Assembly (NCBI GenBank): GCA_964472785.1
Contig: CAYYMH010000061.1
Location: forward strand, 1-23,917
Length of the DNA stretch: 23,917 nt
Reading direction: 5' to 3'
Origin: CAYYMH01 sp964472785
GTDB taxonomy: Bacteria; Zhuqueibacterota; Zhuqueibacteria; Thermofontimicrobiales; Thermofontimicrobiaceae
Shown here: positions 16,339 to 23,065 of the stretch, piece after piece
How positions within the stretch are numbered: the first letter of the stretch is position 1
Layout: the number at the start of each line of letters is the position of its first letter
The notes under the pieces: generated by a model
Seen by the model: the letters and a program-made list of their open reading frames with translations, nothing else
Databases searched by the model: none
Told to the model about the DNA's origin: nothing
Made by a program: the position numbers and the translations under genes

Positions 16339-16725
16339 TTACAATTGCTCTTCATTAATAAACTTTCGAATAAATTCGGCTTCCATCTTCGCTGCAGCGG
16401 AGCGAGCTTTTTTCTCTCGTTCATCATAATTTAAAAATTCGTGTTCGACGGCTTTTTGCAGTTGACTCAAATTCTTCTCTCGGATAGCATTTCGCGTCGA
16501 AACAAAAACTTCATCTCCTTTTTTGACCAACACACCTTCATCAATGGCAATAAATTCTTCCTCCTCTTCTTTTGATTCAAAAAATAAAATTCCCGGTATC
16601 AAAATCGTCACAAAATCAATATGTCGCGGTAGAATACCGAATGACCCGTTTTCCGCTTCCGCGACAATTTTTTCAACATCTTTATCCAGCATAATTTTAT
16701 ATGGTAATAATATTATTAGTCTCAT
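16339..16725 (-). CDS. atpC: N-ATPase F1 epsilon subunit
   Basis: This 128-residue subunit begins with the expected beta-sandwich. MRLIILLPYKIML stands in place of the usual lvTP..., followed by NGSFGILPRHIDFVTILIPG (27-46), which corresponds to the conserved G..GILPxHxxxxT.l.pG turn. FIAIDEGVLVKKGDEVFVST follows. The C-terminal helical hairpin is rich in charged residues (EREKKARSAAAKMEAEFIRKF). Start and atpD stop overlap as ATGA, so translation is coupled. The position directly after beta is the normal D-C order of both F-ATPase and N-ATPase operons. Confidence 0.92.
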   Translation of the reverse strand: MRLIILLPYKIMLDKDVEKIVAEAENGSFGILPRHIDFVTILIPGILFFESKEEEEEFIAIDEGVLVKKGDEVFVSTRNAIREKNLSQLQKAVEHEFLNYDEREKKARSAAAKMEAEFIRKFINEEQL

Positions 16726-18113
16726 TCTTTCTCAGCCTCATCAACAGTTCCGATCATATAAAACGCACTTTCCGGATAATCTTTGAACTCATCGTTCAAA
16801 ATTCTTTCACAATCATCGATGGTCTGTTCAAGATCGATTATTTTTCCTTCTTTTCCGGTAAATTGCTCGGTGACAAAAAAGGGCTGAGTGAGAAAACGCT
16901 CCAGTCTCCTCGCTCGATTGACTGTTTTCTGATCATCCTTGGATAATTCTTCCAATCCCAGCATAGCGATGATGTCTTTTAATTCCTCATAATCTGCCAG
17001 TGTTCTCCGTATTTCCTGCGCAATACGATAATGTCTCATTCCAACAATAGTTGGTGTTAACATTTTCGACTCGGATTGCAGCGGGTCCACAGCCGGATAT
17101 AGTCCCTGGCTTGCTCTTTTGCGTGATAACACAATTGACGTTGAAAGATGGGTAAATGTATGCACAGCCGCCGGATCGGTAAAATCATCCGCTGGTACGT
17201 AAATTGCCTGAATGGAAGTAATAGCACCTGAGGCGGTATTGCAGATTCTCTCTTCCAACTCTGCTAATTCTGTACCCAAAGTAGGCTGATAACCAACACG
17301 AGACGGCAATCTCCCCAAAAGTCCGGAAACTTCTGCTCCGGATTGAATAAATCGAAAAATATTGTCGATAAGCAGGAGTACGTCCTGTTTCATCTCATCC
17401 CGAAAATATTCTGCCATGGTTAATGCAGAGTGCCCGACCCGGAATCTGGCGCCAGGTTGTTCGTTCATCTGTCCGTAAACCAGGGCGGTGTTTTCCAGCA
17501 CACCAGTTTCCTTCAGTTCCCGGTACAACTCTTCTGCCTCACGAACGCGTTCACCGATTCCGCAAAAGATGCTCACGCCTTCATATTCTCCGACCATGTT
17601 GTGGATCATTTCCATAATGAGAACAGTTTTTCCCACACCTGCTCCACCAAATAAACCAGCTTTTCCTCCTTTTTCCAAAGGCGACAATACATCGATGACC
17701 TTTATGCCGGTCTGAAAAATTTCCGAGGTGGTTGATCGTTTATGTACCGGTACAGGTGTCTGATGAATGCTCCGTTTTTCCGGATTTTCCAATTGTTCTT
17801 TTTTATCAATCGTATCGCCGAAAACATTGAACACTCTGCCCAGGTTCTGTTTACCGACCGGTACTTGAATGGGCTGACCCAAATCAGTGATAACATCACC
17901 ACGCGCCAATCCTTCTGTCGGTGTCATTGCGATTCCCCGAATCGTATTTTTATTGAGCAGCGTCACGACTTCAACAAATACATTCTTTTCACTGTTCACT
18001 TGGAGCAAGTTATACAAGGCGGGTAACTTCCGCGGAAAATAGGCATCAACAATACTGCCCTTTACGGAGATGATCTTTCCGACATTTCTGTTATTGTTTC
18101 CATTGTCTGACAC
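16722..18113 (-). CDS. atpD: N-ATPase F1 beta subunit (catalytic)
   Basis: The catalytic subunit has 463 residues. Walker A is GGAGVGKT (156-163), preceded by IKVIDVLSPLEKGGKAGLFG. The catalytic Glu is in CGIGERVREAEELYREL, Walker B is VLLLIDNIFRFIQ with SGLLGRLPSRVGYQPTL after it, and the DELSEED counterpart is AMLGLEELSKDDQ. The start is GTG at 18113 with GGAG 8 bases upstream; the first ATG nearby (18103) is out of frame. It is the first gene of the train, so its upstream region should hold the promoter. The operon order beginning with beta-epsilon is the N-ATPase layout, not the standard BEFHAGDC layout. Confidence 0.97.
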   Translation of the reverse strand: MSDNGNNNRNVGKIISVKGSIVDAYFPRKLPALYNLLQVNSEKNVFVEVVTLLNKNTIRGIAMTPTEGLARGDVITDLGQPIQVPVGKQNLGRVFNVFGDTIDKKEQLENPEKRSIHQTPVPVHKRSTTSEIFQTGIKVIDVLSPLEKGGKAGLFGGAGVGKTVLIMEMIHNMVGEYEGVSIFCGIGERVREAEELYRELKETGVLENTALVYGQMNEQPGARFRVGHSALTMAEYFRDEMKQDVLLLIDNIFRFIQSGAEVSGLLGRLPSRVGYQPTLGTELAELEERICNTASGAITSIQAIYVPADDFTDPAAVHTFTHLSTSIVLSRKRASQGLYPAVDPLQSESKMLTPTIVGMRHYRIAQEIRRTLADYEELKDIIAMLGLEELSKDDQKTVNRARRLERFLTQPFFVTEQFTGKEGKIIDLEQTIDDCERILNDEFKDYPESAFYMIGTVDEAEKE

Positions 18114-18218
18114 TTGTTTGACTCCACAATTTTACTTTTTCTTTATTATCCACATCTCGATAAATCTTAAAACACTCATCACGATTAATCCTCAAACAAA
18201 TTACAACTACTGTTATTA

Positions 18219-18245
18219 AATATATGCTGGTGTTGCCAATAACAA
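18219..18245 (-). promoter_or_regulatory. Weak sigma-70-like promoter candidate for the N-ATPase operon
   Basis: On the minus strand TTGTTA (18245-18240) is followed after 15 bases by TATATT (18224-18219), about 106 bases before the atpD GTG. The spacing is shorter than ideal and neither box is perfect, and in such AT-rich sequence this could be chance. Its location directly beside a palindrome is the main support. Confidence 0.22.
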
Positions 18246-18261
18246 ATAACAATATTGTTAT
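18246..18261. promoter_or_regulatory. 16-bp perfect palindrome upstream of atpD
   Basis: ATAACAATATTGTTAT is perfectly self-complementary and lies about 133 bases upstream of the atpD start, abutting the weak promoter candidate. The half-site ATAAC(A) recurs nearby as AATAACAAATAAC. It could be an operator for a dimeric regulator of the ATPase/antiporter train. No regulator gene is identifiable in the window. Confidence 0.4.
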
Positions 18262-18516
18262 CAATGAATAGACTATTTTTTTCGATATTTAGAATTGATT
18301 CATTTTCCATCATCTTTCGTTAAAAATTCGTCATATAAAATTTAATACTTTTATAAATTTATTTACGCAATAGATGTGCCATAACTCCAAGAAAACAACA
18401 TATCTTTTTGTAAATATATAGTTTAAAAGTATAATAATATTTCTGATTTCTCAAATTGTTTTAGTGTTTATATCCCTTAAAATCAATATTGTGCACATAA
18501 AGTACACAACCCGATG

Positions 18517-18560
18517 AGATTATATTTTTAGCATGAAAAAATGGTACAGAAATATAATCT
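18517..18560. repeat. Inverted repeat, 11-bp arms
   Basis: AGATTATATTT (18517-18527) is perfectly complementary to AAATATAATCT (18550-18560) across a 22-base spacer. No gene is adjacent. It may be a cruciform-prone remnant or an operator. AT-only composition of the arms makes chance more likely. Confidence 0.35.
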
Positions 18561-18803
18561 TGTCATGAACACTCATAACATATTACCAACTTAAATGGTT
18601 AATAAATATTAGCTAACAGACTCTATTTTTAAAACTGGGTTTATAACAGGAAGTGTACTATTTTTGCACTTTTTTTGGAATTTCAATAGTGGTTTTATTT
18701 ATGCTAAATTAACAGGATAGAGGAAATGGAAGAAAACAATCTATTGAGGAATTTTCTGTTCGACCTCGTAAACAGTTTTTTTAACCTGAATTATTGACAA
18801 GTA

Positions 18804-18826
18804 ATTGCCACCAAAACACATAGAAA
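18804..18826. repeat. Remnant of a dispersed GCCACCAA-type repeat
   Basis: ATTGCCACCAAAACACATAG begins with the same 11 bases (ATTGCCACCAA) as the sequence at 21130-21140 and continues with the CACA-AGAAA flavour of the remnants at 57 and 21161. Such purine-rich GCCACNAAG strings are scattered in the non-coding parts of this window only. Confidence 0.35.
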
Positions 18827-18875
18827 TAATCAGTTATAAGAAAATGAATAAAGTTAGTTTTGTCGGATTAAAATT

Positions 18876-19350
18876 CTAATTAACGGGGAGCCGGCTAAAA
18901 ATTACTTTCAGATCAACTTCGATGGCTTCCGGTCGCAGTGTTTTGACCCTCATGTACCCCAGTCGTTCGCCCAACTCTTCGATGTGGATTTTACCGCTGC
19001 GCAGTGTCCGTTTGAAGCCATCGTAGCTAAACAGGTTTCTGAGCACATCATTTACCGGCAACACCAGAAAACCACCGTTCGCCCGAAGAATAGACCCGGC
19101 GCGGATCATGGTGAAATCGTTAGTTAATGCACCCAGTTGCATTTCTTTTTCGCGGGCCAATCCCGGGAGAGAGGGCTGCGTAGGTGTTGTATCCGATTCC
19201 TTCGATATGAAGCCCGAATTGGAGTGCTTTGACCGCTCTGTCCTGACCAATGATACCGGTTAAGTGATCGAGATTCTCAGTATTTTTTATCCCTAAAGCG
19301 TCAGTATCAAAACTCTTTTTCAGTTGCGAAACTTTAAGTGCGTTATTCAT
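18876..19350 (-). pseudogene. Degraded Lon-like (AAA_32/S16) protease gene with internal deletion and frameshift
   Basis: Two pieces of one family lie in different frames. The N-terminal piece (19350 to about 19174) has LDHLTGIIGQDRAVKALQFG and LHIEGIGYNTYAA, which in intact Lon-like ATP-dependent proteases leads straight into the Walker A loop. Here that loop and some 300 residues are missing. The second piece (about 19155-18880) resumes as REKEMQLGALTNDFTMIRAG, SILRANGGFLVLPVNDVLRN and SGKIHIEELGERLGYM, the central AAA segment, and stops after VDLKVIF. The protease domain is absent. About 140 residues of an expected 750-800 survive. A good ribosome site (GAGAGGG) still precedes the ATG at 19350. 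No activity is possible. Confidence 0.85.
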
Positions 19351-19455
19351 AATTCCCTCTCTTTAAAATCTTATGCGTATATTGTAAATGTATTAATGAG
19401 TGTATTTTTTTCTGCATGCAAAGACGCAGAATCGCAAAGAAACAATTCAGACATT

Positions 19456-19553
19456 GTCATTCTGAAGCCGCCAAAGGCGGAAGAAAAATCTGTGGCCGTC
19501 TCACCTTGAGAGAAATGGGATGCTTCATCCGCCACTCGCGAATTCAGAATGAT
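19456..19553. repeat. 98-bp element with GTCATTCTGAA inverted ends
   Basis: GTCATTCTGAA (19456-19466) and TTCAGAATGAT (19543-19553) are inverted with 10 of 11 matches. Inside is a small GC-rich hairpin, CCGCC-AAA-GGCGG (19468-19480). The layout resembles short non-autonomous dispersed repeats with GTCATTCTGAA ends that are common in many environmental bacterial genomes. No coding capacity and no clear target duplication. Confidence 0.5.
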
Positions 19554-19615
19554 GGCAGTTGCTGTTTCATATCAAAATTAGTCATCATTTCTTTTTAATA
19601 CAGATCATTATTATG

Positions 19616-19758
19616 CCCGAATGGGGTGGTACAAAGTGGCTTCCGGATTTTGCCTGGTTTAACTTTATAAACCTGTTATATATTGAACGTGAAAGGGTGA
19701 AGATGGCATTGCGAAAAACCACTTTGTAGCCATTTATCAATCATTCATCCCATTCGGA
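19616..19758. repeat. 143-bp imperfect palindrome (nested inverted repeats)
   Basis: Outer arms CCGAATGGG (19617-19625) and CCCATTCGG (19749-19757) match perfectly, and inner arms TACAAAGTGG (19630-19639) and CCACTTTGTA (19719-19728) also match perfectly, in nested order. The interior is not coding. It may be a MITE-like element or a structured RNA/terminator for the flanking lipoprotein gene that ends at 19773. Confidence 0.5.
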
Positions 19759-19772
19759 ATACGTTCAAAAAC

Positions 19773-20183
19773 CTAAGGTAATGATGGAGGCTTTTTCAAT
19801 CTTTCACCAGGATCGTACAAAATCATTTTCAGTGTGCTGTCGGTATTCGCCAATTTTACATCTGTCTTGTTCTTAAAATTATCCCATTCATTTTCTGAAA
19901 TATTCTCGATCTTATTTAGAGTCTGTAACAACTCTGCGCGCAGCACTTTGAGTTTATTTATTGTCGCTTTTGTTTCAATCTCTTGAAGCGAATCCTGCAC
20001 CACCATCTTTTCATGCAGCGTTTCCAGTTTCTTGTCGATCTCGAGTATCTTTTTATCCAGTCTTTGCCGCAATTCAAGCTTTTTATGGATCAAATCTTCT
20101 GGTTCCCTTTTGGTACATGTTGTTGACAAAAAGGTAGTTATTAATACAATTATTAACAAAAACATGATCTTTCTGTTTTTCAT
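19773..20183 (-). CDS. Hypothetical secreted or lipoprotein-like coiled-coil protein
   Basis: The 136-residue product begins MKNRKIMFLLIIVLITTFLSTTCTKRE: a basic N-terminus, a hydrophobic stretch, then a Cys at residue 22 that suggests a lipoprotein signal, although the STTC box is not ideal because Thr precedes the Cys. The rest is polar and strongly helical (KKLELRQRLDKKILEIDKKL and LNKIENISENEWDNFKNKTD), likely a periplasmic coiled coil. I prefer the ATG at 20183 to the one at 20204, because AGAGGA lies 12 bases upstream of the former and the latter has no site. No family recognised. It is downstream of the SDR gene but separated by about 125 bases. Confidence 0.65.
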   Translation of the reverse strand: MKNRKIMFLLIIVLITTFLSTTCTKREPEDLIHKKLELRQRLDKKILEIDKKLETLHEKMVVQDSLQEIETKATINKLKVLRAELLQTLNKIENISENEWDNFKNKTDVKLANTDSTLKMILYDPGERLKKPPSLP

Positions 20184-20308
20184 AAATATAACCCATCCTC
20201 TCATTTTTCTTTTTAAAATAATGTCATTTAATTTTTTAGTAAAATTTAATTATTACTTGAGTTGCAATCTTCTCTTTTGGTTGTTTTTGTGAACTTAATC
20301 TGACCACA

Positions 20309-21079
20309 TTACTGCGTTGTATAACCGCCGTCAATAACCAACTCGCTGCCGGTAACAAATTTTGACTCATCAGATGCCAGATAAAGGATACCGTACGCAA
20401 TATCGTCCGGCTCACCAACGTGACCTACCGGATGCAAGCTGTCCAGTTGTTCCCGAAATTTCTCCACACCCTGGGAAGATTGTTTTGCCAGATCTTCCAC
20501 CAGTGGTGTCCAGATATAACCGGGATGTACTGAATTTACACGAATTTTTTCTTTAGCATAAAGCAGTGCATCTGTTTTGGTCATTAAGCGAACCGCACCT
20601 TTTGATGCATGATAAGGTGGAATGTCCGGTGCACTGATGATACCGTAGATCGAAGATAAATTAATGATGCTTCCTCCGCCTGCTTCCTTCATGTAGGGAA
20701 TCGCATGTTTTGTACAAAAGAATACTCCTTTGACATTGACAGCCATCACTTTATCCCATTCCTCCTCTGTAATTTCATGGGTGGGCTTATCTGCGCCTGC
20801 GATTCCGGCATTATTGACCACAATATCGACGCTGCCAAATTTGTCCTTTACGTCTTTAAATACTTTTTTGACTTCATCTTCGTCAGCCACATTCAAGTGC
20901 CAGTAATCTGCAATCTGATCATCACTGATAATTTCATCTTTCACCTCTTTACCAGCATCATCTTTAATGTCAGTCACGGCTACTTTAGCACCTTCTTTTG
21001 CCAACAATTTGCATGCAGCTCTGCCAATTCCCAATCCACCGCCAGTGACGATGGCTACTTTGTCTTTTACTCGATCCAT
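20309..21079 (-). CDS. SDR-family oxidoreductase (classical short-chain dehydrogenase)
   Basis: The 256-residue Rossmann enzyme has the classical SDR marks: TGGGLGIG (12-19) for dinucleotide binding, VTDIKD with Asp37 after beta-2 (favours NAD(H) over NADP(H)), NNAGIAG (89-95), active-site Ser143 in INLSSIYG, Tyr156 and Lys160 in YHASK, and HPGYIWTPL. The C-terminus VTGSELVIDGGYTTQ is typical of the 3-hydroxysteroid/glucose-dehydrogenase-like subgroup. The substrate cannot be deduced. A strong AGGAGG precedes the ATG at 21079. It is intact in a neighbourhood where genes on both sides have decayed, and it is probably monocistronic. Confidence 0.92.
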   Translation of the reverse strand: MDRVKDKVAIVTGGGLGIGRAACKLLAKEGAKVAVTDIKDDAGKEVKDEIISDDQIADYWHLNVADEDEVKKVFKDVKDKFGSVDIVVNNAGIAGADKPTHEITEEEWDKVMAVNVKGVFFCTKHAIPYMKEAGGGSIINLSSIYGIISAPDIPPYHASKGAVRLMTKTDALLYAKEKIRVNSVHPGYIWTPLVEDLAKQSSQGVEKFREQLDSLHPVGHVGEPDDIAYGILYLASDESKFVTGSELVIDGGYTTQ

Positions 21080-21129
21080 TTTTTCTTCCTCCTGCTTTTA
21101 ATGATTTATATATGAATTATTCATGAATG

Positions 21130-21170
21130 ATTGCCACCAAGGCGCCAAGACTCAATGTTACACAAAGAAA
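21130..21170. repeat. Remnant of a dispersed GCCACCAAGGCGCCAAGA-type repeat
   Basis: ATTGCCACCAAGGCGCCAAG followed by CACAAAGAAA at 21161-21170 looks like one copy of a purine-rich dispersed repeat. It shares its first 11 bases with 18804-18814 and the general GCNNAG/CACAGAG style with 57-92 and 19414-19442. It lies upstream of the SDR gene. Confidence 0.4.
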
Positions 21171-21188
21171 TAATACCCTAATTTTTTT

Positions 21189-21587
21189 CTATTTCTTTCC
21201 GATCAATAAGCCTACAGGAAAATGCTCTAACATATCTGCAATCCATAATTTATTTTTGAGATGCAGATGCTGATTCGTAATCGGATTGTGCCAGATACGA
21301 ACGTCATCGGTGATTTTGATATGTGTATCCTCCCACACATCGCTCGCCAGCGGTAGTTCTCTCTTCCGTTTTTTCATGTATAATGCGTACCAATATTCAT
21401 CGCTATTTATTCCCATCTTGTATTTGATTTGAAATAAAAGCTCATTTTTTTTAACGCAACAAATATGCCATCCCTTTGAATTAAGCTGATAATAGGCTGA
21501 TAATATTAATCTTATATTATTAATATCGAACATGCTTTGAGTGGAAGAAGCTCGGAATAAAATTAAAACGATAGTTACTGTGCACAA
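21189..21587 (-). CDS. Dubious hypothetical ORF (132 aa or shorter)
   Basis: I do not recognise this protein. Only the C-terminal two thirds look protein-like (DEYWYALYMKKRKRELPLAS, VWEDTHIKITDDVRIWHNP), with many Trp, Tyr and His residues. The N-terminal part reads like translated AT-rich spacer, and no ribosome site precedes the first Met, Met19 or Met58. It may be a short real gene starting internally or a decayed fragment. It lies between the SDR gene and the AT-rich spacer before the cytochrome remnant. Confidence 0.3.
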   Translation of the reverse strand: MCTVTIVLILFRASSTQSMFDINNIRLILSAYYQLNSKGWHICCVKKNELLFQIKYKMGINSDEYWYALYMKKRKRELPLASDVWEDTHIKITDDVRIWHNPITNQHLHLKNKLWIADMLEHFPVGLLIGKK

Positions 21588-21939
21588 TCGGAACAGTAAA
21601 GATAGAGTTTATCAAAAAACGAATGAAGAAATGGTACACATAATCCGTTACTCAATATTTTAATAAAACATTTCCAACATTTCACGCATGTAATCTACCT
21701 AAATATAATGTATTAAATCACATTCATGAACATAAGCATTTAAAAAGAACGTGTACCAAAAATGCACTGATTTGTGTTTTAGTTTACCTGTGGATTGTAA
21801 ATTGCTTTTTCGAATCATTTTAAATATCATGTTATTTAAGGATAATGTCAGTTGATGTTGTTTTATTTTCCTGAATGATACGATTTTAGATTTATTATCA
21901 TATTGCAAGACATCTCAACACGTTCTTCTACTTACCCAA
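21588..21939. other. AT-rich spacer without a supported gene
   Basis: This very AT-rich stretch has no reading frame with a ribosome site and protein-like composition. It ends abruptly at about 21940, where GC-rich cytochrome-coding sequence begins, so the boundary looks like a deletion or insertion junction. Confidence 0.5.
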
Positions 21940-22378
21940 ATTGACTCAGCCATGGGATGGTTTGCGGCTGAATTTATCATCCACGGAGAGGAACAGCAAG
22001 CCCGCAATGAAAAATTGCAGCAGGTCTGCCTGAGCTGCCACAACACCGAATGGGTGGACAACCATTTTGCCCGGCTGGAAAACACCATTCACAAAACCAA
22101 TGCCATGACTTACGAGGGCACCAAAATCCTGCTGGACATCTGGAACGCCGGTTTTGCCCGGGGGCTGCCCCAGGGAGAAAACATCTTCGACGAACAAATT
22201 GAACGTGAATGGACGTCGCTGTGGCTGTTTTACACCAATTCTGTCCGCTTCGCGTCCGCCATGACCGGCGGCGGTGACTGACTACGGTGTTTTCGCCAAC
22301 GGACGCTATCAGGCAACAGAACAGCTTTATAAATTAGCTGACTGGCTGGAGCAGCATCGGAAATTGTATGGGAAATAG
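21940..22378 (+). pseudogene. C-terminal fragment of a hydroxylamine-oxidoreductase-like octaheme cytochrome, frameshifted
   Basis: The frame from about 21940 has the last portion of an HAO/octaheme multiheme cytochrome: IDSAMGWFAAEFIIHG, then KLQQVCLSCHNTEWVDNHFA with one CxxCH heme site (CLSCH), ENTIHKTNAMTYEGTKILL, GLPQGENIFDEQIEREW and WLFYTNSVRFASAMTGGGD. It then hits TGA at 22279-22281. The expected continuation DYGVFANGRYQATEQLYKLA is intact in another frame from 22280 to TAG at 22376. The cause is a 4-base tandem duplication TGAC-TGAC (22275-22282). The other seven heme sites, the catalytic region and the signal peptide are missing upstream. It is GC-rich against AT-rich flanks, so the gene may have been acquired or once belonged to a much larger locus. 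Confidence 0.85.
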
Positions 22379-22401
22379 CGGATTTTTAAAATGATATTAG
22401 A

Positions 22402-22438
22402 AAGGTGTTTATTCGATACTATTTCGAATAAACACCTT
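22402..22438. terminator. 15-bp perfect hairpin downstream of the cytochrome remnant
   Basis: AAGGTGTTTATTCGA (22402-22416) pairs perfectly with TCGAATAAACACCTT (22424-22438) around a 7-base loop, 24 bases after the TAG at 22376. It could have terminated the cytochrome gene, but no T run follows on either strand, so a protein-binding or factor-dependent role is possible. Confidence 0.4.
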
Positions 22439-22680
22439 GAATAAGTCATGAGCACAAGAACAACAGACTTCAAAGAGCCGGTAATTTTTTCCTGATTTGT
22501 TCAACAAAATCAAATAGCTGAACTTTTTCATATTATTTTACTTTTTTCTTGACATTATCAATATGATATTTTATATTGATTAACACTCGTAACATTTCAA
22601 AAATTTAAAAATAGAATCGTCACAAAATAGGTTGATGATAAGCATATTGTTCATTGCTTAAAAAATAGAGATTCACCAAA

Positions 22681-22774
22681 AAATGTTTCTAATATTAGAA
22701 ACATTTATATGTATAATATTAGACACTTTTAAAATATATGTCTATATTTAGACATTTATGTATAATATTAGACA
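22681..22774. promoter_or_regulatory. Array of four related palindromes (TGTCTAATATTAGACA-like)
   Basis: The first site is a perfect 26-bp palindrome (22681-22706; half-site AAATGTTTCTAAT). TGTATAATATTAGACA occurs identically at 22710-22725 and 22759-22774, and TGTCTATATTTAGACA lies between them at 22739-22754. All four fit TGT(C/A)TAATATTAGACA with few changes. Centres are 24, 29 and 20 bases apart, roughly two to three helical turns. This looks like a multi-operator region, about 290 bases upstream of the zinc-ribbon gene. The regulator is unknown. Confidence 0.5.
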
Positions 22775-23065
22775 TGTATTTGTGGGTATTTTTAGGAAGT
22801 TAGTAATATGTTAGCACTGTATAACACCATAAATATAAATAAAATGAACAAAAATAGTAGCACTAAATGAATTGGTTAATTGAATTTTTGTGAAATGCTT
22901 AAATATTTTACTTCAAAAATCGACCGAAGTGCCGAAGTGCAAAATTGGATTTAAGCACACACTATTTTTTCGATAATCTTTAACTACGCGTGTTTTTTAT
23001 CACTATGTAAACATTCGGAAAACAATTAAATTTTTTACAATTTTATTTTAATTGGAGATATAATT

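Larger units (their letters stand above)
18114..18875. other. Long AT-rich intergenic region upstream of the N-ATPase operon
   Basis: No coding gene is supported in this 762-base, strongly AT-rich stretch. It holds the presumed promoter region of atpD (a palindrome at 18246-18261 and a weak promoter candidate at 18219-18245), an inverted repeat with 11-base arms at 18517-18527 and 18550-18560, a GTGCAC/GTACAC near-palindrome around 18490-18508, and a dispersed-repeat remnant at 18804-18826. It separates the compact operon from the degraded accessory region beyond. Confidence 0.6.
19351..19772. other. Non-coding stretch with two inverted-repeat elements
   Basis: No gene is supported here. The interval holds a repeat remnant (GCAAAGACGCAGAATCGCAAAG near 19418), a 98-base element bounded by GTCATTCTGAA-type ends, and a 143-base imperfect palindrome just downstream of the lipoprotein gene. 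Each is listed separately. Confidence 0.5.
22379..23065. other. Long AT-rich intergenic region with hairpin and palindrome array
   Basis: No gene is supported in these 687 bases. They contain a long perfect hairpin (22402-22438), a cluster of four related palindromes (22681-22774) and a small tandem repeat CCGAAGTG-CCGAAGTG near 22924-22939. The AT content is among the highest in the window, and several stop codons interrupt every frame. Confidence 0.6.

Noticed and set aside
21699..21908. 69-codon minus-strand frame in the AT-rich spacer
   Set aside because: It starts at TTG without a ribosome site, and its composition simply reflects AT-rich DNA.
21946..22197. 83-codon minus-strand frame opposite the cytochrome remnant
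   Set aside because: The plus-strand frame has a clear CxxCH heme site and octaheme-family residues, so the opposite frame is a shadow.
22681..22774. CRISPR-like array
   Set aside because: The repeated units are 16-26-bp palindromes at irregular 20-29-base centres with spacers too short for a CRISPR, and no cas gene is present.
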